Of a stretch of DNA of 64,000 nt, positions 18,075 through 24,881 are shown piece after piece. The notes under the pieces were generated by a model, which did no database searches, had not been told where the DNA came from, and saw nothing but the letters and a program-made list of their open reading frames with translations. The stretch comes from an uncultured Kangiella sp. (GTDB lineage Bacteria > Pseudomonadota > Gammaproteobacteria > Enterobacterales > Kangiellaceae). Made by a program: the position numbers and the translations under genes. The stretch covers positions 339,744-403,743 of the forward strand of contig CANNCW010000002.1 in NCBI GenBank assembly GCA_947503345.1. Reading direction: 5' to 3'. The stretch's first letter is position 1. Each line of letters begins with the position of its first letter.

Positions 18075-18148
18075 TGCTACTCCTTATTACTCCAAAATTA
18101 CTTGTTCTCAACTTTATCACAATCAAGCTCGTAAGATTCTTTGCTAAT

Positions 18149-18718
18149 TTAAATTTTATCGCAGTTCAATCGAAAACTCTCTAGCCACTTCTTACCATCA
18201 TTCGGCGGAGAGGATTCGTATTTCCAATCAAAATGACTATCACTGATATTATGGAATGTTATTCTGGCCTTATGAGCGGGAGCTTGGCCTCTTTTAGGAT
18301 AATCACCATTCATAATTAAACTTTTGCCATCAAACTTTGCTGTAAAACTTTGAAAATCCGATAACTTATCAAAGGTCCAAGTCATTAACCACTGATCTTG
18401 ACTTGGATTATAAACTCGCAGGTTAGTGCCCATCCCTGCCGCGTTTAAGTCTTTTGCTTGTGGATACCAAAAATCCTGTATTGCATAACCATTTAAAGTG
18501 TAACGCCACTCCCAGCGTGAAACCTGCGGAGAAACAACCCAACTTCCATCTTGCTGTCTCAACTTACGTTTACAGTGCCAATCTCCAATTAAAGGCTGCA
18601 TTTGAATAACACTTTTAGCAGCATCTTTGGCTGGTGCTAAACCGAAATAGTCTGCCGAAAAAACTGAGCTAGCAAAAGATAAAGTTAGAATAGTAATCAT
18701 AGATGTATAAACTTTCAT
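18149..18718 (-). CDS. Secreted DUF1579-like protein, about 189 aa
   Basis: Start set at 18718 (MKVYTSMITILTLSFASSVFSA), because GGAGG is 5 bases upstream; a TTG four codons earlier would lie inside the ribosome site. A signal peptide of about 21 residues precedes a small beta-rich domain: 'PLIGDWHCKRKLRQQDGSW', 'SRWEWRYTLNGYAIQDFWY', 'WLMTWTFDKLSDFQSFTAKFDG'. The opening 'IGDW' and alternating strands recall lipocalin-like DUF1579 domains. Ligand and role unknown. Confidence 0.65.
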   Translation of the reverse strand: MKVYTSMITILTLSFASSVFSADYFGLAPAKDAAKSVIQMQPLIGDWHCKRKLRQQDGSWVVSPQVSRWEWRYTLNGYAIQDFWYPQAKDLNAAGMGTNLRVYNPSQDQWLMTWTFDKLSDFQSFTAKFDGKSLIMNGDYPKRGQAPAHKARITFHNISDSHFDWKYESSPPNDGKKWLESFRLNCDKI

Positions 18719-18802
18719 AGGAACCTCCAATTAATGATTAATCTATGACCATGCCGTATAACAAGTATGACTGCAAAGAAAAGATGTGACGAAATGTTAC
18801 TA

Positions 18803-19702
18803 TTAGTTGTTCACTACACCTGATGGTACATGACCACTAGCAATATGGCCTTTAGCACGATCAATATGGCCTTCTTGATCATCAAAAAACACATCCGCTC
18901 CGAATGCTTTTAAGAAATGAGTTTTGTCCATACCACCCAAAAACAATGCCTCATCAATACGGATATCCCAGTAGCGTAAAGTCCTAATTACTCGCTCATG
19001 GGCAGGTGCTGATCTTGCCGTTACCAATGCAGTACGAATGGGACAAGTATCGGTGGTAAATTCTTTTTGTATTTTATGTAGTGCAGCTAAGAAGTCTTTA
19101 AAGGGTCCACCTTCAAGGGGTCTTTGGGCCGAAGCCTTTTCATGCTTGGTGAACTCTTCCAAACCGCTTTCTTGATAGACCTTCTCGGCTTCATCTGAAA
19201 ATAAAACCGCATCACCATCAAATGCAAACTTTATTAAATTAGAGTCGCTGTTGGCTTTATTTGGAGCAACAATGGTTGCTGCTGCAATACCATTATCAAC
19301 TGCTTGCTTCACATCATAGGGATTGGTAGATAAAAATAAATGGGCACCGAAAGCAGAAGCATATAAATAAGGGCTATTTCCAGAAGTGAAAGCAGCCCTT
19401 GTGATTTGTAATTCATGGTTTTCTATTGAGTTGAATACTCTAAGCCCAGTGTCAGCACTATTTCTCGATAGTAAAATAACTTCAACTCTGGGCATTTCAC
19501 TGGAACTTTCATTTAATGCTAAAAGTTTTTTAACTAGACCAAAAGCGGCTCCCGGCTTAAGTAGTTCATCTTCATGATCTATTTGGTATTGAGCATAACT
19601 ATCAACACCTTTTTCGAGGTAAATCCGATGACTGTCAGCGAGATCAAACAAAGCTGTTGATGAAATAGCGATTACCAAAGTATCGTTAAACTCAATAGGC
19701 AT
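18803..19702 (-). CDS. Cytosolic 5'-nucleotidase (NT5C1/PF06189 family)
   Basis: 299 residues, close to the family length. Characteristic segments: 'LVIAISSTALFDLADSHRIY', 'VEVILLSRNSADTGLRVFNSI', 'RAAFTSGNSPYLYASAFGAHLFLSTNP', 'FAFDGDAVLFSDEAEKVY' (HAD-like aspartates) and 'EALFLGGMDKTHFLKAFGADVFFDDQ' (phosphate-binding Lys and acidic loop). Predicted to dephosphorylate nucleoside monophosphates, probably AMP or IMP. It is followed 9 bases upstream on the same strand by mlaA. An adenosine kinase-like gene at 59272-60282 could salvage its product. Confidence 0.85.
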   Translation of the reverse strand: MPIEFNDTLVIAISSTALFDLADSHRIYLEKGVDSYAQYQIDHEDELLKPGAAFGLVKKLLALNESSSEMPRVEVILLSRNSADTGLRVFNSIENHELQITRAAFTSGNSPYLYASAFGAHLFLSTNPYDVKQAVDNGIAAATIVAPNKANSDSNLIKFAFDGDAVLFSDEAEKVYQESGLEEFTKHEKASAQRPLEGGPFKDFLAALHKIQKEFTTDTCPIRTALVTARSAPAHERVIRTLRYWDIRIDEALFLGGMDKTHFLKAFGADVFFDDQEGHIDRAKGHIASGHVPSGVVNN

Positions 19703-19710
19703 AGAAAACC

Positions 19711-20442
19711 TTAAAAGTCATCGCAATCTTCTTCAAACTCACACTCTTCATCTTCAATTGGCGGATTACCATCATGAATTAAAAATTGACGACGCTGTAA
19801 ATAAACTTCTCGAATCAAAGTATAGTCATCTGGTGCTGAATTTAACTGATCTTCTAACGCCAATAATCCCGCTCGAGTTTGTATTAGATCTAATCCTCGT
19901 AATCCAATCTCTGTTTGTCGATCATTTTCTAATTCTTCATACAGATTATATATTACAAAGCTATCTACGCCCTGCCCGACAAGATCACGAGTTGTTGATG
20001 GGCCTAAAAATGGAAGCATTAAATATGATCCATCACCAACGCCCCAGGTTGCAAGAGTTTGGCCAAAATCCTCAGGCTGGTGCTCAATACCCATGTCCGT
20101 TGCTTGATCAGCCAAACCGCCAAATCCTAAGGTAGTATTAATTAAGAAACGACCGGTATCTTTAAAAGCCTTACCAATTTTGAATTGCAAAATGTCATTA
20201 ATAATTGTTGGGATCTCTCCAAGATTGGAAAAGAAGTTAGAAACACCTTTTTCTAATAGATCTGGAGTAACAGCCTTATAACCCTTCGCAACAGGTTTTA
20301 ATAAAGCCTTATCAACACCTTTGTTAAACTCCCATACTTTACGATTAAAACCTTCATAGGGATCTTGAGGGTTAGTGCCAGTGGTACTACAACCTGTAGC
20401 AATTAAAGAGAAAAATATTATGCTTAAAAGTTTTGCTTTCAT
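19711..20442 (-). CDS. mlaA: MlaA/VacJ outer-membrane lipoprotein
   Basis: 243 residues with a lipoprotein signal ('SLIATGC', Cys18) and the MlaA domain: 'DPYEGFNRKVWEFNKGVDKALLKPVAKGY', 'NFFSNLGEIPTIINDILQ', 'RFLINTTLGFGGLADQAT', 'EDFGQTLATWGVGDGSYLMLPFLGPSTTRD'. MlaA forms the ring that removes phospholipids from the outer leaflet and hands them to MlaC. No other mla genes are in the window. The C-terminal tail is strongly acidic ('EDEECEFEEDCDDF'). Confidence 0.95.
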   Translation of the reverse strand: MKAKLLSIIFFSLIATGCSTTGTNPQDPYEGFNRKVWEFNKGVDKALLKPVAKGYKAVTPDLLEKGVSNFFSNLGEIPTIINDILQFKIGKAFKDTGRFLINTTLGFGGLADQATDMGIEHQPEDFGQTLATWGVGDGSYLMLPFLGPSTTRDLVGQGVDSFVIYNLYEELENDRQTEIGLRGLDLIQTRAGLLALEDQLNSAPDDYTLIREVYLQRRQFLIHDGNPPIEDEECEFEEDCDDF

Positions 20443-20496
20443 CCTACAACCTTGTTATTCGTTATCGCCTGCATTGTAGCAATAACTGTCGCAAAG

Positions 20497-21288
20497 TTAT
20501 AGATTAGTGCCAAGAATTACATCTCGCAACAGAAAGTCTTGCAAGATTTGTTGCCCACCATCTATCAGCTGTTGTGGGTCTGGATATTGTGTTTCATCTT
20601 GTAATATCTGTATTGCTTCTTGACCAGTCAATTGAAGGCCGTTTTCTTGCTCTGACTGCTGAAATATCTCCAATAAACGATAAGTAATGGCATTTGTTTC
20701 CATAAAATCCACTTCATCATTACGATTACGAGATATTATTAAGAAAGTGGGCTTTTCAGGTGCTTCTTGGGGCACATAAGCATCTCCGATACGATGTACT
20801 GGGAATTGATAAACCAAAGGCCATGCTAACGGTGAAACCACCACTTTCTGAATAAACAAATCGCCATTTCTATCATGTGGAAATTTGCGGATATCACCTG
20901 TATCCGATAGTGCATTTAGCTCCATCCACTCCCAATGTGCCAATTCCTGCATAAATGAAAAGTCATCCTTATTAGATGGACGCTCACTGGTAAGATATTC
21001 TAAAAAGGCTTTTGATATATCCCTAAAGTAAGGACTATGAGCCTTGTGTTCTACAAAGAACTGACGCACCAATTGGTGCCATTTGGTATCGCCTGTTAAC
21101 TCTCTTAAAATTGGAAAACTATTAGAGCAAAAGTTCTCAAGGTTGTTATAAAACAAATCTCGGTAAACCTTCATGCGTCTATCTTCAATGTTATCTGGCT
21201 TTGCTTTTTGCTCGGGATTTCTTAAATGCTCAGCAAAGTCGTATTGAACTCGCTGAAATTTTGGTAAATTTTTAGCGTTATCAGGCAA
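20497..21288 (-). CDS. hvfC: HvfC/BufC-type RiPP recognition protein (DUF2063)
   Basis: 263 residues. The N-terminal DUF2063 region is clear: 'FAEHLRNPEQKAKPDNIEDRRMKVYRDLFYNNLENFCSNSFPILREL' followed by 'FFVEHKAHSPYFRDISKAFLEYL' and 'QELAHWEWMEL'. The C-terminal part is a beta-rich precursor-binding domain. In characterised systems this protein partners the DUF692 enzyme and binds the precursor leader. The start overlaps hvfB by 8 bases, so the two are translationally coupled and probably form the modifying complex with the product of 21281-22129. Confidence 0.9.
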   Translation of the reverse strand: MPDNAKNLPKFQRVQYDFAEHLRNPEQKAKPDNIEDRRMKVYRDLFYNNLENFCSNSFPILRELTGDTKWHQLVRQFFVEHKAHSPYFRDISKAFLEYLTSERPSNKDDFSFMQELAHWEWMELNALSDTGDIRKFPHDRNGDLFIQKVVVSPLAWPLVYQFPVHRIGDAYVPQEAPEKPTFLIISRNRNDEVDFMETNAITYRLLEIFQQSEQENGLQLTGQEAIQILQDETQYPDPQQLIDGGQQILQDFLLRDVILGTNL

Positions 21289-22129
21289 TGGCTTTACCCT
21301 CTAAATCTTGACCTAAAAATTTATGTTGAATAGCTTTAATTTTAGCGACTTCAGCAAATAATTCCTCCAAAGGAGGAATATTAAAGTCTCGCTCTAATAA
21401 AGTAGGAAAAACGCCAAATTCTTGATACGCGGTTTCTAATAAAGCCCACACATCTGGTTTAACATCGGCACCATGGGTATCCACCTTTAAGTCGTCGGCT
21501 TCATCATAATGACCTGCAATATGGGCATAAGCAATACGTTCTTTAGGTAGTGCTTTTAAAAAAGCGCTAGCATCATAATTATGGTTAATACTGTTTACAT
21601 AGATATTGTTGACATCCAACAATAAGTCACAATCCGCTTCCTCTAGTACCGCCAATAGAAACTCTAACTCAGTCATTTCCTGACCAGGAGTTGCATAGTA
21701 TGAGACATTCTCCATGGCCAGTTTCATGCCAATTATATCTTGTACTTGTTTAATTCGATCTGCCACATAATGAACCGCTTCTTCGGTAAAAGGGATCGGC
21801 ATCAAATCGTATAGATGACCATCGTCACTGCAGTAGCTTAAATGCTCGCTATAAGATCGAATATTGTATTTCTGAATAAACTTAGCTACTTCTTTAACAA
21901 AATCTGTATCTAATGGTGTTGGTCCGCCAATGGATAGCGAAAGACCATGGATTACAAAAGGAAAGCGCTCAGCGTAACGTTCAAATTGCTTAACAAATCT
22001 ACCGCCAAAAGGGATCCAGTTTTCAGGTGCAACTTCCATAAAGTCGACGCAAGAGCCACTCACGGCATCAAATTGATCGGAAAAATCACGTCTTAATCCT
22101 AAACCTGCTCCAGTGACTAATTGAGTCAT
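21281..22129 (-). CDS. hvfB: HvfB/BufB-type multinuclear iron oxidase (DUF692, MNIO)
   Basis: 282 residues, TIM-barrel DUF692. Metal-ligand positions of the family are all visible: His61 ('FVIHGLSLSIG'), Glu95-His96 ('SEHLSY'), Glu140 ('MENVSYY'), Asp172 ('LLLDVNNIYVN'), His203/His207 ('YAHIAGH'), Asp217 and His219 ('VDTHG'), Glu246 ('LLERDFNIP'). MNIO enzymes, with a partner protein, oxidatively modify Cys residues of precursor peptides, for example to oxazolone-thioamide or thiooxazole groups that bind copper. Here the obvious substrate is the EGKCG protein directly upstream. A hairpin at 22166-22190 lies between the two genes. Confidence 0.93.
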   Translation of the reverse strand: MTQLVTGAGLGLRRDFSDQFDAVSGSCVDFMEVAPENWIPFGGRFVKQFERYAERFPFVIHGLSLSIGGPTPLDTDFVKEVAKFIQKYNIRSYSEHLSYCSDDGHLYDLMPIPFTEEAVHYVADRIKQVQDIIGMKLAMENVSYYATPGQEMTELEFLLAVLEEADCDLLLDVNNIYVNSINHNYDASAFLKALPKERIAYAHIAGHYDEADDLKVDTHGADVKPDVWALLETAYQEFGVFPTLLERDFNIPPLEELFAEVAKIKAIQHKFLGQDLEGKAIA

Positions 22130-22165
22130 AACAGAACCTTTGTTAAATAATTTGCTTAGAAGGAA

Positions 22166-22190
22166 AAAGTGGTAGCTAAGCTACCACTTT
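22166..22190 (-). terminator. Perfect 12-bp hairpin between hvfA and hvfB, candidate attenuator
   Basis: AAAGTGGTAGCT and AGCTACCACTTT are exact complements around one central base. Read on the minus strand the stem is followed by TTTTTCC, a short T-run, 21 bases past the hvfA stop. This looks like a leaky intrinsic terminator or 3'-protecting stem inside the operon, which would make far more precursor than enzyme mRNA. The structure is certain; the effect is inferred. Confidence 0.75.
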
Positions 22191-22210
22191 GATTTACTGA
22201 TAAATAAAGA

Positions 22211-22708
22211 TTAGCCGCCGCATTTACCTTCGCCGCACTTACCTTCTTTACCGTCTTTCTTAGACTCGCCGCATTTACCTTCGCCGCACTTGCCTTCTTT
22301 ACCGTCTTTCTTAGACTCGCCGCATTTACCTTCGCCGCACTTGCCTTCTTTACCTTTCTTGCCTTTGTCAGCGCCTTTTTTCTCGCCGCACTTGCCTTCG
22401 CCGCATTTGCCTTCTTTACCGTCCTTTTTAGACTCGCCGCATTTACCTTCGCCGCACTTGCCTTCTTTACCGTCTTTTTTAGCTTCGCCGCATTTGCCTT
22501 CGCCGCACTTACCTTCTTTACCATCTTTCTTAGCTTCGCCGCACTTACCTTCGCCACACTTGCCTTCGCCATCGAATTGCGCAAGGTTATAGCCTTGTGA
22601 TAAATCGTTTACTGCAAATGGGTTAGCTGAAGCTGTAGTCATTGCTACTGATGCTGCTAATGATGCAGAAACTAAAACGGCTAATTTACTTTTATCTTTG
22701 TTTAACAT
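22211..22708 (-). CDS. hvfA: HvfA/bufferin-type copper-binding RiPP precursor with 14 EGKCG motifs
   Basis: 165 residues. A Sec signal peptide (residues 1 to about 28, ending 'TTASA') and a leader ('NPFAVNDLSQGYNLAQFDG') are followed by seven EGKCGEGKCG doublets at residues 48-57, 65-74, 82-91, 99-108, 121-130, 138-147 and 155-164, separated by 'E(A/S)KKDGK' linkers (one longer, 'EKKGADKGKKGK'). All 14 Cys lie in EGKCG motifs; there is no other Cys. In Haemophilus HvfA, Cys in EGKCG motifs are converted by the DUF692 complex to copper-binding heterocycles, and the peptide acts in the periplasm. AGGAG precedes the ATG by 7 bases, and an ECF-like promoter lies at 22750-22778. Confidence 0.93.
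   Translation of the reverse strand: MLNKDKSKLAVLVSASLAASVAMTTASANPFAVNDLSQGYNLAQFDGEGKCGEGKCGEAKKDGKEGKCGEGKCGEAKKDGKEGKCGEGKCGESKKDGKEGKCGEGKCGEKKGADKGKKGKEGKCGEGKCGESKKDGKEGKCGEGKCGESKKDGKEGKCGEGKCGG
22214..22567 (-). repeat. 51-bp tandem coding repeats of hvfA
   Basis: Seven units coding for one EGKCG doublet plus linker, mostly 51 bases long and nearly identical at DNA level, with one 66-base unit in the middle (linker residues 109-120). Near-identity beyond what the protein requires suggests recent expansion by recombination or slippage. The repeats also create long open frames on the other reading frames, which are artefacts. Confidence 0.9.
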
Positions 22709-22749
22709 GAGATTACTCCTAAGTGTATGTTTACAATCTAATCAAGTAG

Positions 22750-22778
22750 TTAGACATAGAGCCTTGCGCTTTGTTACA
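22750..22778 (-). promoter_or_regulatory. Candidate ECF-sigma promoter of hvfABC
   Basis: On the minus strand TGTAAC (22778-22773), a 17-base spacer and GTCTAA (22755-22750). The GTAAC/GTC pair with a 16-17 base spacer is the style of extracytoplasmic-function sigma promoters, and DUF692 operons in Caulobacter and Neisseria are known to be ECF-controlled. The transcript would start about 35-40 bases before the hvfA ATG. No ECF sigma or anti-sigma gene is in this window. Sequence match is seen; use by an ECF factor is inferred. Confidence 0.5.
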
Positions 22779-22852
22779 TCTAATTCCTGATATTCTGAAT
22801 TTAATTGTACAAACGATAGAAGTCAAAGAAATAGTCACGAACTAAGCGTTGG

Positions 22853-23920
22853 CTAGTTCACAACCTTATCAATATTAATGTGGAAATTTTGTTCAGGTTT
22901 TAATCCTTTAATGATCTTTGTGCGACCGTATTTATCACCAATTTCAGATTTTGCAAATCCAGACTGCGAAAGCCGAATTTCTATATATAAATCAGTAACT
23001 TGCCAAAAATCATTACTTTGTAACATTAGATCTTTAGGCGTTAATTTGAATGTATTTGGTAGCTTATGAACTTCATAGGACTTAACTGCTATAGGTGCTC
23101 CACCTTGAGCTGGTCGAATCAACGCAAAAGCTTTTGTAAAGCTGTGTAAATCTAAGTTACTAAAATTATCAATATGAATAGAGACATATTGAGAAGATAA
23201 AAAATCTAAATTTGCTTGCTCTTTGGCAATAAGGCTATCAATTAAATTAGCAGAATCGCTTCCCGACTCTCTTTTGGCTAATAGATACGACCAAGTATCA
23301 ATAGCCGCTTGATGATTACCCAACCTAGAATCGGTCAAGCCCTTCATCATCAAAGCACCTTCATGATTTGTATTTTTTAACAAAACTAAGTTCAACTGGG
23401 ATAGCGCCGACTCGAAGTCGTTAAATTCAATATAGGTTTTAGCAACTTCAATGCGATTATTAATTTGCTCCTGTTGAGTTCCAATTTGTGAAGCTCGATC
23501 AAAAGCTTGCGAAGTCATTTTTATAAGTGACTTAGTTTCTTCATCGGATAATCCATTATTTCCATTACTGTTAGAGCTTACCAACATCAAGCGACCCAGC
23601 TTCATCCAGCCTTCTTTATCACTTGGGTTTGCTTCCTGTCTTAAGCGTAACTCACTGATTAATTGATTAACAGTAAGCTTTTTCTCTCCGACCATGGCAG
23701 CTAACTTAGTTAAATCGTAATCTTTTAGCGATTGATGCTGTTTTGCTAGTTGGTTGATAACCTTAGACGCTCCCAAATATTGATAGAGTCCATAGCCAGA
23801 TGTAAGGGAAATTAGTGCAAAGCTTATAAATAACCAACGACCATTATTTGAGCGAAATGTATTACTGAAAAGCCACAATGCCCAACTCAAAGCCACTAAA
23901 ATTAGAATGCCAGTTACCAT
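22853..23920 (-). CDS. ccmI: CcmI-like cytochrome c biogenesis TPR protein
   Basis: 355 residues. Two N-terminal membrane helices (about residues 3-18 and 28-46) bracket a short basic loop, then come TPR-like helices ('EGWMKLGRLMLVSSNSNG', 'IEVAKTYIEFNDFESALSQLNLVLLKNTNHEGALMMKGL', 'AIDTWSYLLAKRES') and a beta-rich C-terminal domain ('PTFKLTPKDLMLQSNDF'-like). This is the CcmI/CcmH-C-domain layout that holds apocytochrome c for haem ligation. Last gene of the ccm operon; its start is 8 bases beyond ccmH. Confidence 0.88.
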   Translation of the reverse strand: MVTGILILVALSWALWLFSNTFRSNNGRWLFISFALISLTSGYGLYQYLGASKVINQLAKQHQSLKDYDLTKLAAMVGEKKLTVNQLISELRLRQEANPSDKEGWMKLGRLMLVSSNSNGNNGLSDEETKSLIKMTSQAFDRASQIGTQQEQINNRIEVAKTYIEFNDFESALSQLNLVLLKNTNHEGALMMKGLTDSRLGNHQAAIDTWSYLLAKRESGSDSANLIDSLIAKEQANLDFLSSQYVSIHIDNFSNLDLHSFTKAFALIRPAQGGAPIAVKSYEVHKLPNTFKLTPKDLMLQSNDFWQVTDLYIEIRLSQSGFAKSEIGDKYGRTKIIKGLKPEQNFHINIDKVVN

Positions 23921-23928
23921 AGTAATTG

Positions 23929-24333
23929 CTATTTAACCTCATCTTCAGGCTGAAGCTCACGACGACCAACTTTCTTAACCAGCGAAGCAATAATAATAAT
24001 AAACACGATTATCGGCATAAACCACAAAACATAATTCTTAGGCGATACAGGTGGATCATACAATACAAAGTCGCCGTAGCGCTTTTGCATATAATCTAAA
24101 ATTTCTTGCTTAGAATCTCCGGCTTTTAGTTTTTGATATACGATAAAGCGTAAATCTTCAGAAAGCTCTGCATCTGAATCTGCTATTGATTGGTTTTGAC
24201 ATTTAGGACAGCGTAATTGACTAGAGATTTCACGATACGCCTGTTCTTGCTCTGGAGAGTCGAATTGATAGTTTTCACTGGCTAAAACAGTAACGGATGC
24301 TAACCATAATGCTAGAAAATAGATTAGTCTCAT
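23929..24333 (-). CDS. ccmH: CcmH/CycL thioredoxin-like apocytochrome reductase
   Basis: 134 residues from ATG 24333 (MRLIYFLALWLASVTVLA), which overlaps the ccmG stop by one base; a longer reading from 24387 adds a non-signal extension and is rejected. Signal peptide, then the redox motif 'LRCPKCQN' (Cys42, Cys45), the helical 'LSEDLRFIVYQKLKAGDSKQEILDYMQKRYGDFVLYDPP' and a C-terminal membrane anchor ('LWFMPIIVFIIIIASLV'). It keeps the apocytochrome CxxCH thiols reduced and in contact with CcmF. Confidence 0.95.
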   Translation of the reverse strand: MRLIYFLALWLASVTVLASENYQFDSPEQEQAYREISSQLRCPKCQNQSIADSDAELSEDLRFIVYQKLKAGDSKQEILDYMQKRYGDFVLYDPPVSPKNYVLWFMPIIVFIIIIASLVKKVGRRELQPEDEVK

Positions 24334-24881
24334 TAATTTTGCTCCCAGCCAATAGCTTTTAATTTTGGAATAATCACTGAGTTCCAAACACGCTCATCAA
24401 TCACACCCACATGACGATCGCGAATCATGCCATTAGCATCGACGATAAAGGTTTCAGGTGCGCCATAGACACCTAAATCAATGCCCATTTGACCGCTGAC
24501 GTCAGAAATTGAATACACAAAAGGATCGCCATACTTATTCAAATAATTAATGGCGTCTTTTGGCGCATCTTTATAATTCATACCAACCCATTTAATTGGT
24601 ACTTCCTTAGCGAACTTCATTAAGTAAGGATGTTCTGCATAACAGGAGACACACCATGTCCCCCAAACGTTCAATAGAAAAATCTCTTTGGGCAAATCAT
24701 CATTGGTTAAAATCACTTCAGGATTAGTGACCGAAGCCAATTTAAAACTTGGAACAGGACTTCCAACTAGTTTCGTTTCTAATTCACGAGGATCTTTATT
24801 TAACGATGATTTAAACACCATTACTAAGATGGCAAATACCACTAAGGGTAAGATTGCAATTAAAATCTTCTTAGCTTTCAT
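24333..24881 (-). CDS. ccmG: CcmG/DsbE periplasmic thiol-disulfide oxidoreductase
   Basis: 182 residues from ATG 24881 (MKAKKILIAILPLVV), overlapping ccmF by 11 bases; the upstream start at 24929 adds a charged stretch before the anchor and is unlikely. One N-terminal membrane helix (residues 6-23), then a thioredoxin fold with 'NVWGTWCVSCYAEHP' (Cys77, Cys80) and 'YGAPETFIVDANGMIRDRHVG' with the cis-Pro and CcmG Glu region. Reduces CcmH and apocytochrome thiols. Confidence 0.95.
   Translation of the reverse strand: MKAKKILIAILPLVVFAILVMVFKSSLNKDPRELETKLVGSPVPSFKLASVTNPEVILTNDDLPKEIFLLNVWGTWCVSCYAEHPYLMKFAKEVPIKWVGMNYKDAPKDAINYLNKYGDPFVYSISDVSGQMGIDLGVYGAPETFIVDANGMIRDRHVGVIDERVWNSVIIPKLKAIGWEQN

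Noticed and set aside
21281..22129. DUF692 protein as a xylose isomerase-like sugar enzyme
   Set aside because: Full set of MNIO metal residues and position between EGKCG precursor and DUF2063 gene identify the RiPP enzyme instead.
22214..22567. CRISPR-like regular repeats
   Set aside because: Units are contiguous coding repeats without unique spacers and no cas gene is present.
22156..22592. Long open frames on both strands across hvfA, one rich in AKKA and one in PSLPSF repeats
   Set aside because: They arise from the 51-bp repeats being a multiple of three with few stops. Only the EGKCG frame has a signal peptide, ribosome site and promoter.
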